A stretch of 64,000 nucleotides of DNA from Aricia agestis. Taxonomy: Eukaryota; Arthropoda; Insecta; Lepidoptera; Lycaenidae. Below, piece after piece: positions 12,445-23,234 of this stretch. Where the stretch lies: contig NC_056409.1 in assembly GCF_905147365.1 (NCBI RefSeq), forward strand, positions 12,219,001-12,283,000, in the 5' to 3' direction. Positions within the stretch are counted from its first letter, which is position 1; every line of letters begins with the position of its first letter. The notes under the pieces were generated by a model. That model made no database searches. It was not told the origin of the DNA and saw only the letters and a list, made by a program, of their open reading frames with translations. The translations under genes and the position numbers were made by a program.

Positions 12445-12718
12445 TTTTTTTTATGAAATAAGGGGGCAAACGAGCCAACGGGTCACCTGATGGAAAGCAA
12501 CTTCCATCGCCCATGGACACTCGCAGCATCAGAAGAGCTGCATGTGCGTTGCCGGCCTTTTAAGAGGGAATAGGGTAATAGAGGAGGGTAGGGAAGGGGA
12601 TAGGGGAGGGTAGGAAAGGGAATAAGGTAGGGAATTGGGCCTCCGCTAAACTCACTCACTCGGCGAAACACAGCGCAAGCGCTGTTTCACGCCGGTTCTC
12701 TGTGAGAACGTGGTATTT
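12445..12718 (-). mobile_element. SINE family L, 5'-truncated
   Basis: A poly-T (12445-12452) on the plus strand is the A-tail of a minus-strand insertion. The following block (GGGGGCAAACGAGC...GCAGCATCAGAAGAGCTGCA), a (AGGG)-rich imperfect tract, and ACAGCGCAAGCGCTGTTTC are shared by copies at 29.4, 32.2, 46.1, 50.3 and 55.3 kb. The tail resembles 3' ends of L2/CR1-type LINEs, suggesting LINE mobilisation (inference). The head with the B-box-like GGCTCGACCGG is missing here. Confidence 0.75.
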
Positions 12719-13348
12719 ACAATATGTTTTTCGTAGTATAGCTACTTCCAATGCTTAGATCAACGTATCTACATAATATGTGCTGATAAGTCGTAAAACT
12801 TACCAACCACTTTCCATAACCATATAAAGTTTTAAGAACACGTTAAAATGCAAAATCCCACCTTAATACACGGTTTAACTTCTCACATCTCGGCATTACG
12901 ACGGAAGCCGTAAAAATGATATACCCGCATCTGCAATATACACCACGCATCCAACGTCAGAGCACCTCAACTTAACCTCGGTATATTTCTTCCTTATTTC
13001 GTATTTTTACCGCGCGAGTATGAGGTGCTAAATAATTTCCCACGTGTTTTAAACTTCGATTTACGGACGAAGATTTCGACGGGTAAGTAACGCGATTGGG
13101 CTTCATTTTTTACGTCTTTTAATGCTATCGTTTATCGCAATTAGTGGGATTATCGTAGGCATTGTGGGAGACATTATTTTCTGTGTTTGAGCGAGGTCAG
13201 TTCTAACTCTTTTTTCGTAGCGCCCACGTAGAGCGCTCGTAGCACGGTGCTACGAGTTTTAATATCGTCTTAAAATGTACCTAATGATCATTGTTAATTA
13301 ACAAAGTACTTATGTGAAGTGCTTTACGATTTTATTTAGCACTATTTT
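12719..13348. other. No gene seen; short hairpin
   Basis: AT-rich spacer. At 13234-13256 CTCGTAGCAC and its inverted copy form a small hairpin; a similar string recurs near 46.9 kb. Confidence 0.45.
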
Positions 13349-13500
13349 TAACCCCCGACCAAAAAGAGGGGTGTTATAAGTTTGACGTGTCTGTCTGTCT
13401 GTGGCATCGTAGAATCAAAACGGGTGGACCGATTTTGATCTAGTTTTTTTTTTTGTTTGAAAGTTGACATGATCGAGAGTGGTTTTAGCTATAGGTCATC
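13349..13500 (+). repeat. GTCT-microsatellite-bearing interspersed repeat fragment
   Basis: CCCCCGACCAAAAAGAGGGG, TGTTATAAGTTTGACGTG, (TCTG)n, and GGTGGACCGATTTTGA occur in the order typical of a common Lepidoptera repeat. Truncated at about 13500; no coding. Confidence 0.5.
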
Positions 13501-13998
13501 ATCATCAGCCAGCTCATTGCTGAAAAATCACGGTTTATCTAGTTCGTGATAGGCCGATTAGCTCCTTGCAGTCGTTTGATGGGTTTTATATTTTGCATTC
13601 TGGTTCATGACACTTATGAATATATATGTCGCTGGGAAATGAGGTTATCAGGGATTTCATGAAATCCCGGTACATGTCGGATATTCTTGTATATTACGTC
13701 TTCTTACTAAAAATATCTGTAGTCTGTAGTGATATGTCATTTCACTAAACTAAATCTAGTAAAATAAAGAATAGTGTTGAGGAATAAACTAATGAAACAA
13801 AATTACAAATTAACTGGTGTATGTTTATCTATACTTAACATTATAAAGCGGAAGAGTTTGTTTGTTATATCCACAATATTGTATTTAAAGAGAATGTGTT
13901 AAGGGAAGGAACTAGAATTCGCTATAACAATTATATTATGATATTTAGCTTTAAAGTATGCCAAGTTTGTGTATCTTTATTTGGTCGTAGCTAATTCA

Positions 13999-14384
13999 TC
14001 CTTAATATTATAAATACGACAGTTTGTCTATCTATCGGTCTGTTTCTTCATGCCCAGACCACTGAACGATTTTGCTAAAATGTGGTATGGGAAATGTGGT
14101 CCCGGGAAAGGACATAGGATACTTTTTAGGCTGCGTTTCCACCAGAGATGTGTTGCGTGGCATTCCTCATTTCGTTTCGTTCGTCATTCGTTTTTGAGAA
14201 CCAATAGAATCGCTTGATTTACGTGAGCTTGCCATGAAATCGCTCAGCACGGCGATGCTATTGGATCTTAAAAGAACATTCCTCGCAACACATCTCTGGT
14301 AGAAACGCAGCCTTATCCAGAAAATTTTACGGTTCCCGGGCGCTAAACGAATTTTGGTGCAACGGAGGTGCGAGCACCATCTAT
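13999..14384 (+). mobile_element. Helitron family C, carrying a nested MITE
   Basis: 5' A|TCCTTAATATTATAAATACG; body phrases CCCGGGAAAGGACATAGGATA and AATTTTGGTGCAACGGAGGTGCG; 3' tip decayed to CACCATCTAT. Copies at 36311-36543 and 48723-48944 lack the MITE, which gives the pre-insertion state. Confidence 0.7.
14129..14312. mobile_element. PIF/Harbinger-type MITE, copy 1, in Helitron C
   Basis: The inverted ends GGCTGCGTTTCCACCAGAGA...(about 28 bp) and a TTA duplication (14126-14128, 14313-14315) mark the insertion. It shares family with 24302-24462. The ORF at 14167-14415 is a chance frame across it. Confidence 0.8.
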
Positions 14385-15200
14385 TTATACATACATACCT
14401 ACTGATTCCTAGCACGTATTGCTGATGTCACTTCGAACCCACGTCGAGGGCCACAAACCACAGCCACATAGAAGCATGTAACATGCCACACACAGGGATC
14501 TCCGGGAAGACACATATCTCGGCGACCACACGCCTGAAGAGTGGTCAACTATCTATGATACTATCTCAACTATTCCCCCAAAAACAGGCGAGCCAAAGTT
14601 TCCAAAGCCTTAGGCAGTTGGGAAGAATTTCGTTTGCATAACTCCCATAACGTTAAGTATAATTTTATCTGTATTGTCTTTCACTTATATGGTTCTTCAT
14701 GTAGTGATCCGTCGGATACACGTTACTTTTATTGTATCCTTTTAGCTTATATTATATTAAGCAAATATTTTTAATATCACAAAATTGGTATCAAATTCTA
14801 CAAAACTAGATGAATCTAAAACACCTGATTATTGTCTCAACACTAACATACTGAGAATTATCTATTATTACAGCATTGTAACTATCCGGCTATGTATCTA
14901 GAAGCAATAAATTAAATGTTTACAGTTTACGTTTCAAACCTTTGTCGAGGCCGACCAATCTAAATTCATTAGTGGTCGAGCCGTGTCTAAATATTTGAAT
15001 AATTCGATTTCACTTTGTTGAATCCGAATAATTGTAAATTACTAGAAATAGAAATGTTATAATTAAGAGGGACATCGGACGAGGGTCAGTTAGATCCTTG
15101 ATTGTTCATATTGAGTTAAAGGGCAGAAACGTTCGCTACTTGATTGTGAGTCCCGCTAAGTTTCTAACTTTTGACAAACTGTAACTTAACAGGATCTATT
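14385..15200. other. No gene seen
   Basis: No coding frame. The AT-rich part includes direct AT runs only. Confidence 0.45.
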
Positions 15201-15238
15201 TACTTTGCAGTCTACGCTATAGCGTAGACTGCAAAGTA
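15201..15238. repeat. 38-bp perfect palindrome
   Basis: TACTTTGCAGTCTACGCTA is followed directly by its exact reverse complement with no loop. No terminal duplication is visible. Confidence 0.9.
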
Positions 15239-15505
15239 TGATATATCATAGTAACGATATATTATTTTTTAAAGATTACCCCCTTTTTAAGGGTTCCGTA
15301 GTCAACAAGGAACCCTTGTATTTTGTTATAAATACAGTCTTGTTCTAAATGATCTAAACACGGACTGCATTCATAACTCAATACGTAATTTTTTGTGTGA
15401 TGACTGATGATACACATACGTAATTTTTTTGCGGGATGATAAGAACCGGGGCGTACAATCTATTAACGTGACGCCGCGTTAAAGTAAAAAATCGTTTTGG
15501 ATATG

Positions 15506-15570
15506 TTGTAGACCGCTTGTTTTCTATGAGAGGCCGGCCCGGCCTCTCATAGAAAACAAGCGATCTACAA
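15506..15570. repeat. Near-perfect 65-bp inverted repeat
   Basis: TTGTAGACCGCTTGTTTTCT... folds on ...AGAAAACAAGCGATCTACAA with a GGCCGGCCCGGCC core; one mismatch in the stem. Likely a tiny foldback MITE. Confidence 0.85.
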
Positions 15571-15671
15571 GAAATGGAAAGGGCGTATGCGACAAAATGG
15601 TTTTTGTCGCGTATTTAAAATCCATAAATATATTTCACATAAACTATGGGCAAATTATATACACTATAATT

Positions 15672-15737
15672 TACATAGATTAGTTCAAGCATACACTATA
15701 ATAAAAATTATAGTGTATGCTTGAACTAATGTATGTA
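15672..15737. repeat. 66-bp inverted repeat
   Basis: TACATAGATTAGTTCAAGCA... pairs with ...TGCTTGAACTAATGTATGTA around an AATAAAAATT loop. Third hairpin within 540 bp. Confidence 0.85.
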
Positions 15738-16962
15738 CAAATTTTGGAAGCTTAAATCATTCTCCTCTGTTGGCAAAATTAGAATCCCTGTTTTTATAGA
15801 GGTATTTTTGATTAATTATTATGTGTTATAAAAGTTGACCAATCGTGTTATGCTATGGGTAATTCAAAGATAAATACATGATGAATACTGACAATGAACT
15901 TTAATTTCTTAGCTTTAGTCATTGTTGAGAAAAATCGATATCGCTACAGCCAAATTATCAAGGCGTCACCTTAAAATTCTTATAAAAGTCATCACGTTAG
16001 TTCGGGATGAATTTGTAGCGAGTGTGGTGGGCGAGTGGGCGTACATATTCAGCATCACATGACCGAGCCGACATTGTTTATAGAAATTGATCGCTCGTGA
16101 CGCGTACGCGTTAATTACGACGAGTTTAAAATCTAATTTTCTCGAGCATTAAATAAACATAGCAGTTAAAACACAAAGAGGATTTTGATGAATAATTTAT
16201 TAAAGGCTTTTCAATCTTATTGGGGGGTGTGAACGACCTTTTAGAACTGAAACTAAAACTAGATGGCGAATTCATTATTTGGGGTCCTCACCTAGAATAT
16301 ATTTAAATTGTTTATGTAAATCTTAATCGTAAAGGTGCTACTAATTAATTCCTAGAATATTAAACGTGGTACCGAAACATTTATTTAAATGTATGTATGA
16401 ATTTATATTAATTACGAATTTAATGCGTATTCATCAGTTCAGTTCAGTGATTGGAAAATAGCTTATCGATACATTTAGTGACATGTTATAATGTAACTTT
16501 GCATGTACGTATTTCAACGATAATAAGCGAAATTGGCAAGCAAAAAAAAAGTCTTAGTATATTTACTTTACAAAACAATTTCAATTCAAAACTGCATACG
16601 TCTTATAACCATAGAGTTATTTTACCTAGCGGAATAGAGCAACAATCTCGAGCTTGTCAAACGAAACCGAAATTGGTTTCATCTGTGTTTAAAAATATGT
16701 GTACGTATACACTTACACAAGCATGATTGAACATGATTTCTATGAGATTAAATTGTCAACGTGCGACACGTGACGACTGGACGTCAAAAAAAGAGTGCTG
16801 CTGTCATATTCATCCATCATACGTCTCTTTTTACCACGCAGTGTTACTGATAGTGACATCTCTCTTGCTCAGGCCTTTGTTTCTCTATTCCGCTAGGTAT
16901 ATTACCTTTATGCTTTTAACATTATTTATTGTAATATCAAAACACACTCACACAGCTTAAAA
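15738..16962. other. No gene seen; 3' flank of the minus-strand gene
   Basis: Two adjoining plus-strand frames (16451-16726, 16727-16960) show no recognisable domain and lie in AT-rich sequence. 16925-16930 reads AATAAA on the minus strand and may serve the gene ending at 17258. Confidence 0.4.
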
Positions 16963-17247
16963 AATACGTGTGGCACTCGGGGACGTCGCGGTCGCGGTAA
17001 AGCTACTGCATATCATTTTGTATCATCTTATACAATTACATACATATAATTCGCATACGTCTAGTTGCACGCACATAAACACTGTGCCGGTCGGTGCGGC
17101 AAGCACAACACCCCGAGTCACACCGAGCCGAAGTCTGCCGAACTGAAACGACGTTAGACAAATGTTAGCTGTTTGTCGTTACGGAATTTCTTGATTTAGT
17201 CGCCGCTCTCAAAGCCTATGATAAAAACTATGCAATCGCTTAAAACC
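16963..17247. repeat. Interspersed repeat R, copy 2, supplying the gene's 3' UTR
   Basis: Blocks shared with 7345-7590 run to about 17247, ten bases from the stop codon of exon D. A GC-rich segment about 17085-17150 (GTGCCGGTCGGTGCGGC...) has no counterpart in copy 1. Transcripts of the minus-strand gene would therefore carry this repeat just after the stop. Confidence 0.65.
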
Positions 17248-17257
17248 TTTTTGTCTA

Positions 17258-17462
17258 CTACGCGTACACACACTGGTACAAATACTCCCGGAGCTTCTGT
17301 ACCTCCTCTTCCGTGCTCTTCTTGGCGCGGTTTGTACACAGCGACAGTTTCTCGCACGACTGTTCGTTGTGGCGACGCGCGTTTGTCAAACTCAGGTCCA
17401 GCTCGTAGCCAAGCGTTACCGCGGCCCGGGACAACTCCTTTAGGCACTCCGTCACGTTTATA
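17258..17462 (-). CDS. Terminal exon D with stop codon of the same minus-strand gene
   Basis: The acceptor ends CATTTCAG; the first T joins the two As of exon C (asparagine, phase 2). The exon then runs open for 67 codons to TAG at 17258-17260. It holds cysteines 191, 221, 227 and 249 and sequon NVT at 187, giving eight cysteines in the 252 residues seen; the even number and the sequons suggest a secreted protein with disulphides (inference). Overlapping frames of similar length on both strands are shadows. The helical Cys-bounded plan loosely recalls insect DUF725/TsetseEP-type proteins, but I cannot confirm that. A possible polyadenylation signal (AATAAA on the minus strand) lies at 16925-16930. 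Confidence 0.78.
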
Positions 17463-18029
17463 CTGAAATGAAAGAAAATTAAAAAGTAACGAATAAATTA
17501 TTTCAATTTGGTTGCCGCCCGTACCAAGCTTTTTTCAAGAGAGAGAGAGCCATTTAGGAATATATCCCTTGCTGCAGTAGATAGCGTTTTTTTCTGTCAG
17601 TGTCCAGACTGTCACAAGTAAATAAACACATAATATTATGTTACACTTTTTGTGGATTTAGATTTCATAGTAATATTTACTAGGTACTTATGTTTCAATT
17701 TGCATAAAAACTTTTAACCTATAATACGAGTTGTTTTATTGTAAATTTATATTATTACTTAAAAAGTTAATGAGATAAAATGAATAATTTTACTTATCTT
17801 TTTAACTACGGATTAATCATTATTTACAAATGCAATGTAATTTTACCATGCTTTTACTGTTAAAAGCTTCATGCTTTTACCCGTACGCTCTTATCTCGTT
17901 CATTCTACAAAACATTGCCGTACCAAAAATGTTGGTAATGTAATTAAATTAATATTTATTTTAATGGTTCATTTACATAGATTTATTAAATTCGTGGTTT
18001 GGGTTATGTCTATATTCTTTGCTTATAAT

Positions 18030-18745
18030 ACATAGCTGAGGAATTCGTTTGTTTGAACGCGCTAACCTCACGAACTATTGAACTGATTTTTACCGACTTC
18101 CAAAAAGGAGGAGGTTATACGTTCGGCTGTATGTATCTTTTTTTTTGTATGTTCAACGATAACTCAGCCGTTTGTGATCCGATTTTCAAAATTATTTTTA
18201 TGTTGTATAGAGTTTAACTCTAATTTGGTACCATGTTCATAAAAGTGGTGATCTGATGATGGGATCCTGGAGGAATCGAGGGGACTCCTTGAAATTTGTA
18301 TAGAAACATATAGTGATTTCAATTTTTTCTGAAGCATTCAAGGTAAATGCTACCAAAAAGTAAGATTTCGTACCAGGTCATACCCTGGATCCGAGGGTAC
18401 CCAACAGAACTTTTGAATCCTTATAGATACAGGTTCGGGGATTTCGGTGTTGTTTAAACAACTGAAAGCATAAGCCAATACATCAATTTATTTGATCATC
18501 ATCATCAAAATCATAATTATGCCATGGGTCATCACATTATGACCCAATTATTGATGCTTTTCGTGATATTTTGCATCGAAGCAGATGTTTTTGATGATTA
18601 TTTCGCTGTTTGTGGACCGATTTTCAAAATTCTTGCGTTGTTAGGATATAGGATATAATCTTGATTTTGTATAATAATAACGAAAGTGATGAGCTGATGA
18701 TGGGATCTATGAGCAATCGAGGGAAATCCTTGAAATTTATCAAAA
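18030..18745 (+). repeat. Helitron 5' fragment with GACTTCC-family element, partly duplicated
   Basis: About 18030-18090 shows the GAATTCGTTTGTTTGAACGCGC Helitron-like head; then ACCGACTTCCAAAAAGGAGG opens an element with the CCGATTTTCAAAAT and CTGATGATGGGATC phrases. A second, diverged run of these phrases (about 18600-18745) follows, as if two copies were partly duplicated. Intronic (between exons C and D). Confidence 0.55.
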
Positions 18746-19088
18746 GACTTAAACGTATTTTATATTGTGATATTGCTTTTTTACCCTAATAAACAATTTA
18801 AAAAAAAGACTTATAGTGGTTAAAATGTTGTTTCTAGTAACTTAAACATAATATTATGTTACGAATAAGAGAAAGTTCATACGAAGGTGTCTCTTAGTCC
18901 AGAAGGAACTGAACAGAACTCCTGAACTTTTAAAGATAAAAGTTTTTAAATTGCAGCATCGCTTAGATAACTGCAAGCTTTTACCACAATTTCGCTTACA
19001 GTAACATAATGTGAATAGTTAACATTCATAGTGATTATTTACTCATAAAGCCTTATCTTGTAGATAACTAAAAAGAGTGAAATTATTA

Positions 19089-19474
19089 TTTTTAACAAAA
19101 AATTAAAACCGACTTCCTAGGTAAAAACAATAATAATATGAACTAAAAAGTATTAAATAACTCTTACTCTATAATCGTGCCTTTTTCAGAATTCGTCTAA
19201 ATCTCAACTATTTCTGTACATACTACAGTCTTCATTACTTTGAAGTCGGTACCAGTCCCAAAAGCTCCAGATATTCTGACATTGACTGAACTCACTATAA
19301 AATTTGCTGGTACCGACTTCAAAGTAATGAAGACTGTAGTATGTACAGAAATAGTTGAGATTTAGACGAATTCTGAAAAAAGGCACTATTATAGAGTAAG
19401 AGTTATTTAATACTTTTTAGTTCATATTATTATTGTTTTTACCTTGGAAGTCGGTTTTAATTTTTTGTTAAAAA
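19089..19474. mobile_element. 386-bp foldback element with about 167-bp arms
   Basis: TTTTTAACAAAAAATTAAAA... (19089-19255) is matched in inverted orientation by 19307-19474 with very few differences, leaving a 51-base loop. The termini TTTTTAAC/GTTAAAAA and the GACTTCC motif tie it to elements at 3.5, 44.3 and 48.0 kb. It lies inside the intron between exons C and D and would form a long double-stranded stem in the pre-mRNA. Confidence 0.85.
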
Positions 19475-20159
19475 TTATAATTATGTGATATTATGGAACA
19501 AATATAGAGTAGGTCACCACATACTACTCTTTTGCGAGATGTACGTTTCACGTGAAATAATTTATGTACGGTTAAAATGTGGTTAAAATGTTGGTAGAAG
19601 CCGTACGGGACGTCTAGTTTGATAATATCTTAAAGATTATTTTAGCTCAAACACAACTAATGTTTACATCCACACACATTATATTTTAATTTTGAACGTT
19701 CTATAATATCAAGTTTTTAATACCAACGAAACAAAAAGAAATAAACAATGAAGTATGATTTTTAATAACCCAGTTCCTGCAGTTCGGTGGAGTAATAAAA
19801 AGTAACTTTGCGAGGTGTACACGTTTCATTGCGACTTTTATTGCAACTCATTATCTACTTAATTATAAAATTAAAATTTAAACTATTTTAAACTTTTTGG
19901 GTCGTTTTTGTCGCAGTCGCTCTTAAAACTCGCCTCATAACTATTTAGAAACGTTAATTAGAAATGTAAACAGACCTATTCAAAACGTACCTTTTCTACC
20001 TTTATGTGTTTGTATAAAGCTTGTTTGAATGGCTCACTTAACGAAGGCTAAATTCGCCTATGTATAGACAAATCAAGGATTTTAGTTTACCTTTTGACAT
20101 TGCGACTATAGTTATTAAATATATTTTCTCAGGGTTTTTCAAGATTTAAACTTCATTTA

Positions 20160-20320
20160 AGCCGGCCCCTAGACGAGCAATTTTATCGTCAATATCACGC
20201 ACCAATTTTATTGAACAGTTTATTTGACAATTAGGCGTGCATTGTTCAATATCAACCCTAGACTGTCAATAATATTACGCAATACGTATGACAATAAAAT
20301 TGCTTGTCTAGGAGCCGGCT
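20160..20320. mobile_element. MITE with about 27-bp inverted repeats
   Basis: AGCCGGCCCCTAGACGAGCA and TGCTTGTCTAGGAGCCGGCT are inverted and extend through AATTTTAT. It is 161 bp, AT-rich inside, with TTA/TAA flanks. Intronic. Confidence 0.8.
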
Positions 20321-20488
20321 AACATAATTGTTACTCCCTGACAATATTATTTTTTGTGTCACATTACTTATAGACATTATATTTTAGTATTTACTTAAAG
20401 TTTATACTAATCATTAAACCAATTTACAGCAGAAAGCACCTATTGTCTGTCAACAAGGAGTCAACAACCATAACATATTGATAGTTAC

Positions 20489-20690
20489 TTTTGTGAGTGA
20501 TTAGCATGAAAGTCTTTCGCAGCATTAGCCAGTGCTGTCTCCATGTGGCTGCTGGTGAGGCTGATGGTCTCCTCAGCGTACTTCCCCATCTTGGAGATGG
20601 ACTTCCTCGCCTGCTCCGTACACTGGTGTATCAGGGCCACATGCTTGCTAGATAGTGTTCGGATAGCACGACGTTCTTCGTCGCAGCTGG
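20489..20690 (-). CDS. Exon C of the same minus-strand gene
   Basis: This 202-bp exon has an acceptor ending TATTACAG, preceded by a CTCTAAT branch-point-like motif. Its first two bases complete an alanine codon with the G left from exon B. It encodes SCDEERRAIRTLSSKH... with cysteines at residues 120 and 141, and GC-richer, codon-like composition unlike the flanks. It ends CAAAA|GTAACT in phase 2; reading through that donor would meet a TAA at once, so an alternative short isoform ending here is conceivable. Sequon NHS at 181. A 91-bp hairpin MITE begins 20 nt upstream of the exon. Confidence 0.78.
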
Positions 20691-20710
20691 CTGTAATAGT
20701 TCACATTAGA

Positions 20711-20801
20711 GTAAGGCTTCTTACAGACGAACGGCACGCGTCGACGGCAGTCGACGGCAGGACAAGTGTCGACGCGTGCCGTCGACTGTAAGAAGCCTTA
20801 C
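20711..20801. mobile_element. 91-bp hairpin MITE next to exon C acceptor
   Basis: GTAAGGCTTCTTACAG and its perfect inverted copy form the ends; GGCACGCGTCGAC/GTCGACGCGTGCC add a GC-rich stem, with a CGACGGCAGT tandem in the loop. In gene orientation it ends 20 nt before exon C, directly upstream of the branch-point-like CTAAT. Confidence 0.85.
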
Positions 20802-21417
20802 CTGACAATGAGCAGACTTTCCTATAATTGAATATAATTTCATTTCAACAAAGAGATTTTATTAAAAATCATTATTACAACTATAGAGGTGCTTCATGTT
20901 AAAACATTATGGATATAGCCATGATGGCCACTAAAATCGCTAAGTTATCTGTAGAGTGTAGCATGGATAATCGACCGAATCGCAGGCCATAATAATTGAG
21001 GAATATAGTTTATAAAATGTTGATAATCGTATATTTTAATTAAATAAGCTCCAACGTAGAGAATCATACAGTCAAACACTCCGATAGAACTAGAAAAGAA
21101 AAACTTAGATACGTCTTTATTTTCTCCTGTTATTCGCTGAACAATTCTTTTGTGAATGTATTTAATTAAAATCGTTTCATTGCGCATGTATTTTCAACTC
21201 ATTGCAATAATCGTGTTGTTTTAACTCATCAATCACGAAATTAATTACTCTCACCGGAACAATAGTGTCCGTGCTACATAAAGTGGTTTCCCTTGTGATA
21301 AATATCGTTGATAAATTCAAACAACGGGTAATTTATATTTATATTCAAGTTTATTACAATTCAGTTACATAGTCTTTGATTTTTACATTTTATATGCCTA
21401 CCAATGATTTGGTTGAA

Positions 21418-21734
21418 CTAGCTATCCCGGCAAACGTTGTTTTGCCATACAAAGTATTTGGCCCATATTATTTTATGGATGTGACTAAATAAGTATGTCA
21501 CCATGGCAACGTCCATCGCTATCCTGTCGCACAAACAATGGACGCCGTCAGTTTCGAGTTGTAATAATTTACTATTATTGTTCATTCAACAAATGCACTT
21601 ATCAATATAAAAAGTAGCCAGTAGCTGATTCTCAGACCCACTGAATATGCATATAAAATTTGGTAAAAATCAGTATAGCCGTTTCGGAGGAGTACGGTAA
21701 CTAACATTGTGACACGATAATTTTATATATAAGA
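21418..21734 (-). mobile_element. Helitron family A, complete
   Basis: Minus-strand 5' A|TCTTATATATAAAATTATCG; 3' GGCAAAACAACGTTTGCCGG hairpin, then GATAGCTAG|T. The 317 bp match 37955-38278 and the split copy at 29776-30409. Intronic between exons B and C. Confidence 0.8.
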
Positions 21735-21823
21735 TTAATGCTACACAGTACACATGTAACTGGACTATGATATCGATCAGCTGTTAGTGCTTTGCTTGCT
21801 GGACTGTTACTAGCAAATTATAA

Positions 21824-22596
21824 TCTATACTCGTACTTATAAAATTACATGTCCTGACTGACTGACTGACTGACTGATTCATCATCGCTGAGCAAAAACT
21901 GTAAAAGTTACAGCCACTTAATTTGGTGAGTAGGGTTGTTTTATTAAGTAGACACCCACTAAGGAAGGAATTTTGAAAATTTTACCCCAAAGGGGGTGAA
22001 ATAAGGGTTGAAAGTTTTTATGAAAGTCCGTCATTTCTTGAGTTACAAACATTAAACTTTATTTTTGGGTTACTGATTAAAAATAAATGGATACGTACTT
22101 AAGCGTTTTTGGAAATTCTACCCCCAAGGGGGTGAAATTGGGGTTGAAAGTTTGAATGAAACTCCGTTATTTCTTGAGTTAGAAACATGAAATTTTATGT
22201 TTGGGTTACTGATTAAAAATGATGGGATACGTGTTTAAGCGTTTCTGAAAATTCCACCCCCAAGGGGGTGAAATAGGGGTTGAAAGTTCAAATGAAAGTC
22301 CGTCATTTCTTAAGTTAGAAACATGAAAGTTTATTTTTGGACTGCTGATTAAAAATGAATGGATAGGTATTTAAGCGTTTTTAGAAATTCTACCCCCAAG
22401 GGGGTGAGATCGGAGTTGAAAGTTTGAATGAAAGTCCGTCATTTCTTGAGTTAGAAACATGAAACTTTATTGACGTTTGCTTAAATAGGGTCCGTTTTAC
22501 CCTTTGTATAAGGAACCACAAAAACAAAAAGGAGAAAACTATCCATCTTTGTTATTATACTATGTTAACGCGGATGAAGTCGCGGGCAACAGCTAG
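21824..22596 (+). mobile_element. Helitron with four 136-bp internal tandem repeats
   Basis: 5' A|TCTATACTCGTACTTATAAA, a (GACT)n tract at 21851-21876, and 3' CGCGGATGAAGTCGCGGGCA then ACAGCTAG|T. The landmark ACCCCCAAGGGGGTG recurs at 21984, 22120, 22256 and 22392, exactly 136 bp apart, with GAGTTAGAAACATGAAA in each unit. The tandem array lies inside the element; no transposase. Confidence 0.8.
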
Positions 22597-22756
22597 TTAC
22601 TAACATAATATTTTCTCAATTATCGCTGTGATATGAATATATTATCGTGAAATAATTCGCACCCTCAGCATTAGAAGTGCACAATTAAAAAAAAACTCAA
22701 CTTTCGGGACAACACGTTTAAAGTATTGAAAACTTCATCACTTTTATCATCATTGA

Positions 22757-22862
22757 TGGTCATTGACTCCGTGTCAAAAACTTGTCATTTTCTATACAAA
22801 GCCGCGATCCGAATCGCGGTTTATATAGAAAATGACAAGTTTTTGACAGGGAGTCAATGACC
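22757..22862. mobile_element. 106-bp foldback MITE
   Basis: Arms of about 39 bp (TGGTCATTGACTCC...AAAACTTGTCATTTTCTATA) are inverted with few mismatches; the loop contains a second GC stem CCGCGAT/ATCGCGG. Intronic between exons B and C. Confidence 0.85.
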
Positions 22863-23040
22863 GCTATCGCCATGTTTCGCCGAGTACACTATAGTGTTCG
22901 TTACTGTTAGATTAAATTACCTTAATATTTTAAGACCGTTCTCAAATTACTACGATACACACTAATCTAATTTCGGAATCCAGTGATGCAGATGCCCGTT
23001 ACTGTTTTAATGTGAATCACTATTAATAAAATACTCTTAC

Positions 23041-23234
23041 CGGGTAGATTGAGGCTGTCGGCTACGTGCGTCAAGTCGTCGTATACATTCAGTTTGGTCG
23101 TAATAGCTGCATTGATTTCCTCCTTACATTTCTGCAGAATTTTGTTGCTCAACTGGTGAAATGAGTTCTGAATGTTCCTATGGTATGTGTCCAAAAATGG
23201 TATTATCACCACGTCTACGTATTTGTTAACTTCA
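23041..23234 (-). CDS. Exon B of the same minus-strand gene
   Basis: This 194-bp exon has a pyrimidine-rich acceptor ending GTTTCAG and a strong GTAAGA donor. The two bases left from exon A plus its first T make a serine codon (phase 2), then 64 open codons (EVNKYVDVVIIPFLDTY...) end in phase 1. The encoded segment is a long amphipathic helix-like stretch with one cysteine (residue 89). The 1394-bp intron towards exon A carries a TTTTA microsatellite and a Harbinger-type MITE. Frame and phase agreement with both neighbours is the main evidence. Confidence 0.78.

Noticed and set aside
17196..17466. 82-83 codon ORFs overlapping exon D
   Set aside because: Shadow frames; only the 17258-17462 minus frame agrees with the splice phase of exon C.
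21984..22406. CRISPR-like regular repeats
   Set aside because: The 136-bp units are contiguous diverged tandem copies inside a Helitron, with no unique spacers.
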